From the NCBI GenBank assembly GCA_963576735.1, contig OY755187.1, forward strand, positions 9,672,001 to 9,736,000: DNA of 64,000 nucleotides, in the 5' to 3' direction. The DNA is from Bedellia somnulentella. Lineage: Eukaryota; Arthropoda; Insecta; Lepidoptera; Bedelliidae. The notes under the pieces were generated by a model. It ran no database searches. It saw nothing but the letters and a program-made list of their open reading frames with translations, and had not been told where the DNA came from. Every line of letters begins with the position of its first letter. Position 1 is the first letter of the stretch. Shown one piece after another: positions 40,196 to 50,250 of the stretch. The position numbers and the translations under genes are program-made.

Positions 40196-41768
40196 AGGGA
40201 ATGCAATCCCGCACTAAAATTTCAATTGCTGGATCCCGCGGTATTGAGAGGTTCAATCCCGCGGGATCCAGGTATTTGCGGGATCCCGCGTGTTTTTTTA
40301 AAGTAATTGAAAAAAGAGAGGAATCCTGTATCATCAACGAGACTATAGAACTTAAAATGAAAGTAAAAAATATTATTAAAACTATTTATTAAGTAATCAA
40401 ATCACTATTCAGAAATAACAATTACAAACAAAGATCAAAAACTATTACAAACAAACAAAAAGCAACTATCCATTATTTTGGAAGTAGCTGCGCAAATGCG
40501 CAAAAAACATAGCCTCTCAATAGTTTTGTGAAACTATTTATTAATTTATCAAATCAATTAGTCACTAATCTATACTTATAAGCTTATAATAAATCTGTAG
40601 AGAGGTCAATTCTGTACATGAAATATATTTTCAAAATAACTATCAGGTGGTGATTAAGAATCGATACTGATGCCAAAAATGCAATCAGTAAAATTTTTGT
40701 ATGTCTGTCTGTCTGTCTGTCTGTCTGTCGGTTTGTATGTTCCTTATGGAAACAAAAACTACTCGACGGATTTTAACGAAACTTGGTACAATTATTCTCC
40801 ATACTCCTAGGCAGGTTTTTGTATACTTTCCAGCAGAGTAGTAAAGGGGAATTTTGGGAAATTTTGAGATAACGGGAGAAGGTACTAAATTTTTTAAGCT
40901 TCCGTCACGTTGCACACGTTGCCTTAATGGTTGAACTTACATAGAAATCATGTATGACGGAAATATTCATCATAAAATTACCTAAAAAAAAATCTGCAAC
41001 AGTTTATGTCTATCTTTACGGTTGACTCACAATAACTCGTGTAATTCCTTATAGCTTAGCAGTTCGGAACATTCTGATTATATTTGTTTACTCTTACGTT
41101 TGTAAACCTCTCACTCATCCCTAATTTAAAAAAGGTAACATTATTACCTATTCAATAAAAAAAGAATCATAGAAATCGGTAGAGAAACACCGAAATTATA
41201 CATAAAATAAGCCATCGCGCCCGTGACCAAAACCGAATCGTTACTAATTTACATATAACATACTAGATGGCGCCAGTAGTTGCATCCAACAACACGTAAT
41301 GATTTATTTTTTAGATTGTTATAAATACTTCATAGCGTTTTATTCCAAAATTTGCTATTAAACGGAAATACTGAACCGTTCATTAAAGCGCATTAAAAAT
41401 CACCAAACTACACTGTTTAGGGAGTGCTATAAATTTAATAAATTGAAAACATTGCGCTGAATTTCACAATGCTTGAGCAGTGACTGAGAAAGAAACCTCA
41501 GATATTTAAAAAACAACGCTACCCGTGCGAAGCTGGGACGATCCACTAGTTAGAAATAAATTAACTATTACAAACAAAACAAAAAACAATTATTCATTAT
41601 TTTGGAAGTAGCTGCGCATAAAACACAGCGTGTCAATGGTTTTGTCAGACACATCATGTCAACACATCCCGCGGGATCCCGCACGATTAAGACGCGGGAC
41701 TGGTCCCGCAAAAATGGTGCGGGATCCCGGTATTTCGGGATCCCGGTATCCCGGTATTGCATTCCCTA
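40196..41768. mobile_element. hAT-like element with GGGATCCCG subterminal motifs, holding a Helitron
   Basis: The ends AGGGAATGCAAT (left) and ATTGCATTCCCT (right) form a 12-bp inverted repeat. Both flanking regions are packed with GCGGGATCCCGC-like palindromes (40230-40290 and 41665-41745). Without the Helitron the element is about 590 bp. Short ends plus subterminal palindromes suggest hAT, but the 8-base flanks do not match, so the superfamily is uncertain. AACTATTACAAACAAA and TTATTTTGGAAGTAGCTGCG occur in both halves. Confidence 0.55.
40569..41549 (+). mobile_element. Helitron-type element, copy 4
   Basis: 981 bp; starts TCTATACTTATAAGCTTATA (an extra AGCTTATA relative to its sisters) and ends GATCCACTAG; flanks A and T. 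Inserted inside the element above. TGTC tract at about 40704-40728. Confidence 0.85.
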
Positions 41769-41989
41769 TTATGTTTATATAGAAGGTTCATGATTATATA
41801 AAAACTTAGTACACACTATTCAATTACTTACCACACAGTACAGGATACTTCATAGCTGATCTAATAATAAAAAAACTCATAAAAATTTGTTTACGGAAGA
41901 TATACATGAAAATAAAAAAGAAATGCATACCTTTATTAAGGGAACTGCATTATTACCACAGAATTTTAATTATTAAGTAAAACAAAAAA

Positions 41990-42605
41990 CCGGCCAAGTG
42001 CGAGTCGGATCGCGCACTAAGGGTTCCGTACTATCATATATATAGAAAATCCCGTTTGTGTGAAAATCATGGGAGCCAAATTAGGTAAGTAATTTGATTT
42101 ATGACGTTTAAAAATAGAACTACGGGCTAGATCTCATTCAAACCAATTTTCGTTAGTAGTTTGTATAGTAATACACATCATATATTTTTTTCAGTATTAT
42201 CATGCCCATATTTTAGAAGTTACGGGGGGGGGGACACACATTTTAGCACTTTGAAAAAGTCTCTCGCGCAAACTATTCAGTTTTGAAAAAAATGATATAA
42301 GAAACCTCAACATCATTTTCAAATACCTTTTGATAGATACCCCACACGTATAGGTTTGATGAAAAAAAAAATTTTGAGTTTCAGTTCTATGTATGGGGAA
42401 CCCTAAAAATTTTGGTTTTTTTTTCAGATTTTATTTTAAAATCTTAATGCGGTTTACAGAATACATCTACGCACCAATTTCCAATAATGTAGTTCTTATA
42501 GTTTCGGAATAAACTGGCTGTGACATACGGACGGACGGACGGACAGACAGACATGACGAATCTATAAGGGTCCCGTTTTTGCCATTTGGCTACGGAACCC
42601 TAAAA
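41990..42605. repeat. Dispersed repeat with GGTTCCGTA inverted ends
   Basis: Begins CGGCCAAGTGCGAGTCGGAT, then AAGGGTTCCGTACTA, and ends CTACGGAACCCTAAAAAG. A GGAC/GACA microsatellite lies at 42530-42553. I recall this unit as widespread in lepidopteran genomes. It carries no gene. Confidence 0.65.
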
Positions 42606-43228
42606 AGAAAAGAACTTTAAATCAATAGCCATTGTGAAATGATATACTCGTAAATATGATTTATTTGACAAAAACATACCTATCGCATTTTTTTTTAAAA
42701 TAAATGTAGAAATTCGTCAACAACAAAAATATAGATAACTAGTGGTCCGCCCCGGCTTTGCAAGGATGGTGTTAAATATTTTTATATGGCGTGATATAGA
42801 TATTTAGCGTGATTGATGATATACAGGATGATTACGGGGTCGTGGAGCAAGAAAGAAGCATTTAACTTACTTTCTCCTAAGCATCACGATAGGTTAGGAC
42901 TATCAGTACACCAGCGACTTATTTAAGTTTACAAAAAAAAAACTGCGACTATTCGAAATCATGGTCACCCTACTATTTCCCAAGAATTTTTTGTCAAGTG
43001 CATGGACTTAACAATCGTTGCAGCAGTTGCAATTGATATGACGATATTGATAGACAGATAAGAAATGTCTTTGATGCCTACTGCGATTACGTCGATTACT
43101 TTGTCGTATTTAGAAGGAAAAGACGGATAAAAATTTAATTTATTTATTTTATTTTTAATCTTTGTTTCGCTATTATTTATTATTATCGTTTATTGACTTT
43201 GACGTGTTGTCACATTATTACTCATAAA

Positions 43229-43763
43229 TGAGAGGTTTTCTTTTTGAGAAATAAAAAAACAACATAGTTCCCTAGAGCTCTGTAGATGGCGTTGATGTAA
43301 CTACGTTACTTACTTCAAACTTTTTTCGTGGCGTCAGTCGTGTTGCTACAATAATTTCGCCAATGTCAACTTTAAAAACATGTGTCACATCACCATGTAC
43401 CCATTGCGCTTTACGATTTTCATCTTTAGGAAAAAGATGTATTCGTTCATTTTTACATAAATCTACAAGGCACAGACTCCTCTTCTTTTTTTCTAGGGAC
43501 ATTTTCTTTTTGGCGAGTGAAAACAACAAAAAGAATGTTAAATATAAATACCGTCTTTGTTTATTTACTTTTAAGCTATCTTGGGTTAAACTGATATTTA
43601 TTTAGATTTTCAAATCAGAACGTTTTTATGTACGTTCCGTTTTACGATATCATTACATCCAAGTGTGAAGAACGTTCCGTTCCTACCAGTAACATAGCAA
43701 GTCTGGCGCCATCTATCCTGAGAACAGGGAAGAAGAAAAAAAGAAAAAATGGAAAACCTCTCA
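43229..43763 (-). mobile_element. Small transposon with TGAGAGGTTTTC ends and a THAP-like exon
   Basis: 535 bp with 12-bp inverted ends TGAGAGGTTTTC/GAAAACCTCTCA. Comparison with the uninterrupted sister MITE (CATAAATTATTAAG near 7809) shows insertion between CATAAA and TTATTA with no target duplication, or at most the 2 bases AT. The reverse strand reads like a transposon 5' end: leader, ATG, a coding exon, and a GTAAGT-type donor. Confidence 0.65.
43272..43499 (-). pseudogene. THAP-like first exon of a transposon gene
   Basis: An upstream in-frame ATG lies at 43529 and a second, better placed one at 43501-43499. The product includes SLCLVDLCKNERIHLFPKDE and RKAQWV, resembling the first half of a THAP zinc finger (C-x4-C, then HxFP and RKxxW); the second Cys-His pair is not seen in this exon. 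The sequence GAAGTAAGTAAC near 43315 offers a splice donor, after which the frame continues only about 14 codons. I infer a deletion derivative that kept promoter and exon 1 of an autonomous element. Confidence 0.4.
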
Positions 43764-44146
43764 TTATTAAGTATTCTAACAAAGAGTTTGTTATCTAAAA
43801 AGGTGTAATATAAAAAGAAGGGTGACCACGCATTTAGAGTCAGTAAATAAAAATAAGTGAATAACGAATCATCTTTGTTTCAATTAAAATAAACACAGGT
43901 AGCATCGCAATCATTTACTGAGTCAGAAAAAAATGGTTGGGATCACGACTCCGAAATCACCCTTTATATCCTATGTCCTTTGCCTGGTTCTAAGTTACCT
44001 CCCCATAAAATTTCAGCTTAATCGGTTCAGTCGTTCGTGAGTTATAAACAGTGTAACTAACACGACTTTCTTTCACGAGCCAAGAAAAGCCAACCGAAAC
44101 TCGAGGGCACTACCTAACGTTTTTCGACTTAGTTCTAACTTTCTAC

Positions 44147-44212
44147 TTAGTTTGGGGCTAACTTGATCTAGGTATAATATGTCCGAATATATTTATTATT
44201 ATATTTATTTAC
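44147..44212 (+). mobile_element. SINE F 3' fragment
   Basis: GTTTGGGGCTAACTTGATCT, GGTATAATATGTCCG and a (TTA)-rich tail match the 3' part of the reverse copy at 49600-49770. Confidence 0.65.
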
Positions 44213-44430
44213 TAGCTGACCCGACAGTTTTGGTACTGTAAATTTGCTTATGCCTAACTTTAGCCGTAATTTTCCGGTACCTACTCTGAGTTTAATCAGG
44301 CGTGAATATTTTATTGGTCAAATTTTTCAGGGATAAAAAGTATCTTATGTTATAATTTGAGTCATTATCTAGCATTCTGCTACATTTCATTCATATACAT
44401 TCTGTAATTGAGAAGCCTTTTTACCTCAAT
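44213..44430 (+). repeat. Dispersed repeat beginning CTAGCTGACCCG
   Basis: CTAGCTGACCCGACAGTTTT and GGGATAAAAAGTATCTTATG recall a common lepidopteran repeat; a related terminus in the opposite sense (CGCCGGGTCAGTTAGTT) occurs near 60174. Confidence 0.5.
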
Positions 44431-44957
44431 TACATCTAAATAGGATTATAAAACTTAGATCGAGAAAGCGGTTTGTGCATAACTCTGATTTCTTCAAATT
44501 GAAAATAGTATTTCATAAATATTAAAAATTCACCTCCCATATCCAGAATTTTAGTTCAAGTAGATGTATCGAAACCTTACCGTTATAACATAAAATACAT
44601 TCTGAAATGTTTACATTTGTTCACAATAGTGGCTTACTTATTCGAATAAAACTGCAAATTTCTAGAAATATATGAAAATATTAGTTTCCGCCACACCGGA
44701 TATGGGGCCGCAGGATCAGTTAGAGCCGGAAGTGAACTCGATTGCCGCTCAAACTTGCTTCCTTTCACAGAGGCATTCGAAATTCGAATGGATACGACTA
44801 GTCAAACACATTTATTTTTTTAAGTTTGATATAGAAGTTGCATAACGTTAAATGTGGCTAGATAGCATAACATAGCATGCATTGCTCTGCCTTACAAAAC
44901 ATCAAAAAGGTTTGATTTCTTTCGTAACATGAAATATGTCGTGACACTTCATGAAAC
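44431..44957. other. No recognised feature
   Basis: Slightly GC-richer patch near 44690-44780, without a frame. Confidence 0.4.
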
Positions 44958-44970
44958 TCACAACAGATGT

Positions 44971-45210
44971 AATTTAAATCTTTTTGTTCATGAAAACCTC
45001 ATGTGAGGATTATTACTAATAAATAAAAAATAAATAAAGGAAAGAAAAATTTCGACACAGGCGGGATTCGAACCCGCGACCTCGGGTATACGCCCCCGTC
45101 GCACGGTAGCTCAATTGGCAAGAGCGACGGGGGCGTATACCCGAGGACGCGGGTTCGAATCCCGCCTGTGTCGAAATTTTTCTTTCCTTTATTTATTCTT
45201 TATTTATTAG
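44971..45210. mobile_element. SINE C inverted dimer
   Basis: 240 bp flanked by the 13-bp duplication TCACAACAGATGT (44958-44970 and 45211-45223). The left half is a reverse SINE C (tail, body, and the 3' part of its tRNA-like head, to 45101). The right half is a forward head from ACGGTAGCTCAATTGGCAAG to TGTCGAAATTTTTCTTTCC. The two halves share about 80 bp of inverted sequence and would fold into one long hairpin. Confidence 0.85.
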
Positions 45211-45239
45211 TCACAACAGATGTGTCATAAAATTTTCTC

Positions 45240-45325
45240 AACTTCCAAAAGTGGCTGAGGAATATTTATTCTGAATCTCTGGCTACCCCTTTTATAGCTT
45301 TCAAGTCGTTAGTATATTATATAAT
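45240..45325 (+). mobile_element. SINE A 3' fragment
   Basis: Forward: CAACTTCCAAAAGTGGCTGAG to AGTCGTTAGTATATT; truncated at both ends. Confidence 0.65.
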
Positions 45326-45434
45326 TTTAAAATTTTGCGTTTAAATTAAATAAATAATGTATTACTACTTCTTATATAAATGCACCTTGCAATAGTTGAT
45401 GCGATAGGCCTGATCTTTCTACAAACTGTCAAAT

Positions 45435-45560
45435 GATGATATGACATAAATAAAGACATATTGTGAAGGCATTTATGAAGTATAGGCCCAACTCTGGATT
45501 CTAACTCATGTTTCCTGCATAAGAAGCGGCGGTGACTCCACTGGGCTATCAAGGTAGTTA
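45435..45560 (-). mobile_element. SINE B head fragment (tRNA-like)
   Basis: The reverse complement shows TTGATAGCCCAGTGGAGTC (A box), CATGAGTTAGAATCCAGAG (worn B box) and GTTGGGCCTATACTTC. Confidence 0.55.
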
Positions 45561-45771
45561 AATATTTACTGCATTCTTTGATATAAAGCTGAATCACATA
45601 CATTTTAATACCTGGTATATGTAATGTAATATTGAGATGCCTGCTTCTAGCTCCATTAGTCCTGGATAGTAATTTCTCAGAGGATTATACTGTGTTGGTT
45701 CGTCAAGATTATTGTTTCATGGCTGTTATTGTAGTCAGTGTTATGTGTAGGAACTAGAATATTCTGAAAAC

Positions 45772-46310
45772 TCAAACGTTCACGCTATATATCCCCAAAG
45801 GGGTTGGTAGGGGAACTAATACTTCTCAACATCACGTGACTTTGTCACCTGGTGTTCAGAGTACACACGTTTTGCTTCGACAGTGTACTCACGTGATAGG
45901 GGGCAGGCCTATCGCCGTTTTGTACGAATACACTGTCACATGACTAAGTACAACTCAGCCGTGTGGGGGTAGCCAGAGCTTTGGAATGAGAAATTCCTCA
46001 GCCACTTTTGGAAGTTGATTGGGGAAAAGATGGTGATAATAAATAAATGTTATTGGTGACGGGTCTCCAACCACATCGCCCAAAAATCACTTAAGAAGCC
46101 TCTATACCCTTAGTCGCCTCTTACGATCACCCTCGGGTAGAAATGGGGTAGTGTTATTCTAAGCCGACACTACATGGAAAACTTGATAAATTAACCACAT
46201 ATATGACTTTACAAAAGACAAGTTGGTGTAGGCCCGACCCGGGATTTAAACTCTCATCGTCTGCAAGTTAAGCGTTGTTCTGTCACTGAGCTATCACGGT
46301 TGCCAATTAT
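45772..46310 (-). mobile_element. SINE B copy, near full length, split by SINE A
   Basis: The 3' and central part is at 45772-45965 (CACGCTATATATCCCCAAAG to ACAACTCAGCCGTGTGG). Head material resumes at 46181 and ends with a tRNA-like head complement (GGCCCGACCCGGGATTTAAAC, CACTGAGCTATCACGG). Confidence 0.75.
45966..46180 (-). mobile_element. SINE A copy inside SINE B
   Basis: Reverse copy starting GGGGTAGCCAGAGCTTTGG (its tail has been lost) and ending GCCGACACTACATGG. It has the CACCCTCGGGTAGAAATGGG variant. Confidence 0.8.
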
Positions 46311-46382
46311 TTTGGTTGTAACGAAGTCAATCAAAACAGTGTGGTGAGGTGAAACTTATAACTCTTTCGTGGCCTGATAAGT

Positions 46383-46525
46383 ATGAAGAATAAAAGAGCA
46401 TGTATGAAAATATTGATGGATGTAAACGAAGCTAGAGAGCTTTGTCAGGACCGTACAATGTGGCGATCGGTAGTCTCTGCCTACCCCAATGGGAAATGAT
46501 GGCGTCAGTATATGTACGTATGCAT
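46383..46525 (+). mobile_element. RTE-type LINE 3' end
   Basis: AAGAATAAAAGAGCATGTATG, ATGTGGCGATCGGTAGTCTC, TGCCTACCCCAATGGGAAAT and GTCAGTATATGTACGTATG match the 24461-24870 element, here with a SINE A-like TATG tail instead of TAAG. Confidence 0.75.
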
Positions 46526-46601
46526 TTTTATCTTGTTTTTATTGTACTGTATTTTTTTTCATTCCCTTTTTATATGTAGTGTAGGTTTTTATTTATTTTT
46601 G

Positions 46602-46648
46602 TCACCTGCTGTTCAGAGTACCCACATTTTGCATGGACAGTGTACTCA
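46602..46648 (-). mobile_element. SINE B fragment fused to SINE A
   Basis: GTCACCTGCTGTTCAGAGTA, CCCACATTTTGCATGGACAG, TGTACTCA is reverse SINE B and passes without a gap into forward SINE A at 46649. Confidence 0.7.
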
Positions 46649-46770
46649 TCACCAAAAACCTTTATTTTACCATCTTTTCCCCACTCAACTTTCCGAAAGA
46701 GGCTGAGGAATTTCTAATTCCTTAGCTCTGGCTACCTCTTCTAGGGATTTATAGCCGTGAGTATATGTCA
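46649..46770 (+). mobile_element. SINE A, 5'-truncated
   Basis: Forward: TCACCAAAAACCTTTATTTT through GCCGTGAGTATATG. Confidence 0.8.
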
Positions 46771-47274
46771 CACATCGAACTCATATGTAACCAGTTAAGG
46801 GCTATTATGGGAAAATTAGTTATCTTAAAATATAAACTTCCATATAACATATTAAGATTGCTATATTTATCGTTGGCCGACTCTGTTCTGTACTAAGTTA
46901 TGGGCTAAGTAGCTACGGTAAGACATACAGAACAAACATAGATAACATATACAAACTACAACTAAGCATTTTAAAAAAGATTGTTCCATCAAAGATAAAA
47001 ATTAAATACAAAGACGATAACAAATCAATATTTGAATACTGCAAAATTGTCAATGTCTTTAATAAAACAAAGTTCCTAATTATGTGTGAAGAAAATGAGA
47101 ATATAATTAATTTAAAACGCCGTACGCGACCGATCTCATTACGCTCGCTATCTTATATAACTACATTTGTTGTGCCTAGATGTAACAATGACTACGGCAG
47201 GCGAACAATAGAATGCATATTACCGCAGGTACTCAATGAACTACCGAGCGAGGTCATTGATTCACTGCGCGTGG

Positions 47275-48372
47275 TAGGCATGGAACAATTCACAAATAGC
47301 ATATGATTAATCATATGATTTTAATAATCATTTGTCATATGATAATAGCTTTTAGAAAGGTTGCTACTAATCATTCCTGGTCGCACCACATCTAAATCAT
47401 GATATTGAATGAAATCATAAGAAAAGCAAAGCGAGTAACTTGTGGGCGGTGTGGGTTATCTTTGAAAGTGTAAGCGAATAAGAAATATTGAGTTAGAGAG
47501 AGCAAAGTATAAAACTTTACTTTAGTTTTGGTATAACCTGCAAGCTAAGGGTATAAGGCTTAAATTACTTTGAAGTAAAAAATAACAGATAAGAACTATT
47601 GCTATTTGAAAATCATATGACTTTTGTTTCCGAATTTCGGCTATTTTGCTTTGAATGAAATGAAATCAGTTAGTAAGTCAGCTGTTGTGATAGCGAAACG
47701 AAATTTTAAATAACAATCACCTCTACTACTTACTTAATAATAGAAGGACTTTTCAACATAGTTAGAAAATACCAAGAAAATAATACAATCAATAAGTGTA
47801 TTGTTATATTATAATACATATGCCTTATTGAAATAGAGATAAGTATATATTCGTTATTTAATTTCTAGCTTTTGAAAAGGCACATGTTCTGTTGAACCAA
47901 CAGAAATATCATCCACTTACTATTCTTTTATTTCTACAACCAACTACAACAAAAATAAAACTTATATAAATGGCAATATCACAGTTCACTCACGCCATTA
48001 GTTCCCCTTGGGGTAGGCAGAGACTATTGATCGCCACTTCGCACGATCCTGACAAACCTCTCTAGCTTTGTTTACATCCATCAATCTTATATCAATGGCA
48101 ATGTCAAATCTATATAAAAAATAATTAATTATTTAAAATATGTTTGCTTAAACGTAACTACAAAAATCACGACCTCTATTTGAACTGCAACCTTATCCTT
48201 ATCATAAATTATAATGTAAAATCATATGCATATTGCATGTAGCAAAAAGTATGAAATATCATAATTGTTAAAAATCATGAACTATGAAAAATAGCAGTAA
48301 AAATCATATGTTATAATTTAACAATAGCACCAAATGATTATGAATTAAAAATAGCAATCATTGCCATGCCTA
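47275..48372. mobile_element. hAT-type element
   Basis: 1098 bp; ends TAGGCATGG/CCATGCCTA flanked by a perfect 8-bp duplication GCGCGTGG (47267-47274 and 48373-48380). Both subterminal regions carry repeated CATATGAT/ATCATATG words, candidate transposase-binding sites. The interior contains a reverse RTE fragment and no transposase. Confidence 0.85.
47988..48095 (-). mobile_element. RTE-type LINE 3' end inside the hAT element
   Basis: Reverse: CACTCACGCCATTAGTTCCC, CTTGGGGTAGGCAGAGACTA, GATCCTGACAAACCTCTCTAG. Confidence 0.75.
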
Positions 48373-48435
48373 GCGCGTGGACAACCACAAATGTAAAACC
48401 ATATTAAAAAGATATTTCCAACAACAATGTAAAAC

Positions 48436-48557
48436 AGGGCCAATTTCACAGGTGGCGTAGGGTGGCGGTGCGGTGGGGCAGATGAGCCATGAACTCTTTT
48501 AGAATTCTTGCCTCATCTGTCACGCGGGTATCATCCGCGGCGTGTGAAATTGGGCCA
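48436..48557. mobile_element. Small MITE
   Basis: About 122 bp with inverted ends CCAATTTCACA/TGTGAAATTGG inside GGGCC-like borders; GC-rich core (GGTGGCGGTGCGGTGGGGC). The target duplication is not clear. Confidence 0.55.
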
Positions 48558-49169
48558 TGTTACGATGGTCAGTCAGCATTGTATATAAAATAAGTAAATT
48601 ATATTTATATCAAGACGCACGGCAGCGCGTCAAGCCAAGCCAAGGCGGCGAGCGCGCACCGTATGTGTATATTACACGAACCATTTGGAGCGACTTTTTA
48701 CACCATCATAATTCATATTTCTTAAATAGAGAACGCCACTAAGACGCAGTACAATCAACTGTGATTTACAATGTAAGAGTGGGGGACGGTGGTCACAATT
48801 AAACCTTAGAAGAGGATTAAGTGACCACGATATAATCATTGTATAATGTATTTTTTCTTTATAATGAATAAATAATTTAAAAAAAATAAAAAATGAATGT
48901 ATGTTTATGACTCATTAGTAATCAGCCTTGGTCACGGGTAGTGTAATATCATCACTGCTCACACCTGTGGTATTTTGCATTACAATATATACCCTAATCT
49001 TTCTGTAGACTTAAGCTCTCTCATTCATTGTAAGATAATTTTGGGAATCGTTTGCGCCTTTGAACAAATGTTTGAGTGGTGGTTTTCTCTTTATAATAAG
49101 TATAGATTTGCAGAAATCTTGCTTTATACCTGATTTTAGTTATTTTTCTCTACTCGCATATAAGTCGCC
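48558..49169. other. No recognised gene; possible LINE 3' UTR
   Basis: 48755-48890 ends with AATGAATAAATAATTTAAAAA, which could be the 3' UTR and tail of the LINE interrupted upstream. 48605-48660 is CpG-rich (GCGGCGAGCGCGCACCG). Confidence 0.35.
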
Positions 49170-49465
49170 ACCAAGACGCTTGATTCTGCCATGATAAGGG
49201 AATATTGCTCATAGTCTTCCACGCTGGCCAATTGTGGGTTGACAGACTTACGACTACTACCGTGGTAGCAGCTTGGACCGATGACTTAATGTTCCGAAGC
49301 CCGGAATCATCTTAATTTTTGGATAATCAGGTTAACAAAGCCGGAAATATCCTACATAACGGCATTAAATAGATATTAAATACAGACTTATATTGGTTAA
49401 TTGGCCGGAAATCAAACCCAAACCACAGTATTAACCAAACGCTCTACAGCTAAACCATTGATGCA
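49170..49465 (-). mobile_element. SINE E copy, reverse
   Basis: Near complete: CACGCTGGCCAATTGTGGGT, ACGACTACTACCGTGG, GAATCATCTTAATTTTTGG, and a tRNA-like head whose complement reads AATGGTTTAGCTGTAGAGCG and GGGTTTGATTTCCGGCC. Confidence 0.75.
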
Positions 49466-49599
49466 GTAAATTGAATAGCATTATACTTTATTTGATAAAA
49501 ATTTCAATCAGTCTTAAAGACTTTTGAATGCTAAAAAACTCCAATCAGACTCCCCTTAAAATATGCTTACTATCCACACCATCTAAATATTCACTTAAT

Positions 49600-49770
49600 A
49601 ATAATAACGGACATATTATACATAGATCAAGTTAGCCCCAAACTTGTATTATGGGACACCAAATAAATAACACCCAATACTAAGAAACAATCATTTATGC
49701 GGGGATCGAACCTGCATCCCTCGGACCGAGAAGCTAATCACCAATCCACTCAGCCACGGCTGTCCCAAAC
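49600..49770 (-). mobile_element. SINE F copy with intact pol III boxes
   Basis: The reverse complement begins GACAGCCGTGGCTGAGTGGA (A box TGGCTGAGTGG exact) and has CAGGTTCGATCCCCGC (exact B box). A body with GTTTGGGGCTAACTTGATCT and a TTATTATTATTA tail follow. A 3' fragment is at 44147-44212. Confidence 0.75.
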
Positions 49771-50029
49771 AATTCAACAAAACTCCAATGTTAGCGCACT
49801 CAGCCAGCCCCATTGTAAATATATGACAAAAATACAAAGTAGGACTTTTTCCAGAAGAGTGGCTCCGTTGAAAAGATCGCCCGATCACACCCGATATTCA
49901 TGCTCGGCGAAACACCGTCCGAGATGTGAGTTCCGAACAGTCAGCGTTTCGCCAAATCCGATGCTATCGATGAATATATCTGGAAATTTAGCCCTACTAG
50001 TATTATCAAATTTAAACTCCAACGTTCAA
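49771..50029. other. No recognised feature
   Basis: A forward frame running from the SINE F through this stretch is interrupted only in the next SINE B; its composition gives no family, and I do not call it. Confidence 0.35.
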
Positions 50030-50215
50030 GCCATATATCCCCGAAGGGGTTGGCAGAGGTACTAATACTGTACATCACGTGACATGGTCATCTGGTTTTC
50101 AGAGTATCCACACGTTTTGCTTGGACAATGTACTCACGAGATAGGGGTACGTCTATCGCCATTTTGTACGAATACACTGTCATATGACTAAGGACAAGTC
50201 AGTCATGTGGGTTTC
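50030..50215 (-). mobile_element. SINE B copy
   Basis: Reverse copy without the tRNA head: AGCCATATATCCCCGAAGGG to AAGTCAGTCATGTGGGTTTC. Confidence 0.8.
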
Positions 50216-50250
50216 AGTATTATGTTAACGGGAAAGTAACTCGGTAAAGC

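Larger units (their letters stand above)
42822..43966. mobile_element. TA-flanked MITE, copy 2, interrupted
   Basis: Same family as 7401-8017 with about 93-95 percent identity by eye over the shared 610 bp. TA lies on both sides (42820-42821 and 43967-43968). A 535-bp element is inserted at 43229. Confidence 0.85.
42742..44075 (-). repeat. Dispersed repeat split by a MITE
   Basis: The left piece 42742-42819 starts CTAGTGGTCCGCCCCGGC; the right piece 43969-44075 has CTATGTCCTTTGCCTGGTTC and AATCGGTTCAGTCGTTC. Similar CTAGT-bounded sequences are common in moth genomes and look like a Helitron end in reverse, but only fragments are present. Confidence 0.45.
46771..48435 (+). pseudogene. Jockey-type LINE ORF2 C-terminus, split by a hAT element
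   Basis: The reading begins right after the SINE A: a frame with HIELICNQLRAIMGKLVILK and LRLLYLSLADSVL, a frameshift or small loss near 46895, then YGKTYRTNIDNIYKLQLSIL. It stays open through RRTRPISLRSLSY and LPQVLNELPSEVIDSLRV to the insertion at 47275. After the hAT element the same protein segment resumes (DNHKCKTILKRYF, QQQC) at about 48381. This resembles the region after the RT domain of Jockey/CR1-group ORF2 proteins. No RT core is present. Confidence 0.6.

Noticed and set aside
40685..40915. Reverse-strand 76-codon gene
   Set aside because: It lies wholly within the Helitron-type element, and its TDRQTDRQTD run is the translated TGTC microsatellite.
48436..48557. PIF/Harbinger assignment for the small MITE
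   Set aside because: The GGGCC-like ends would fit, but no TWA target duplication is visible, so the superfamily was left open.
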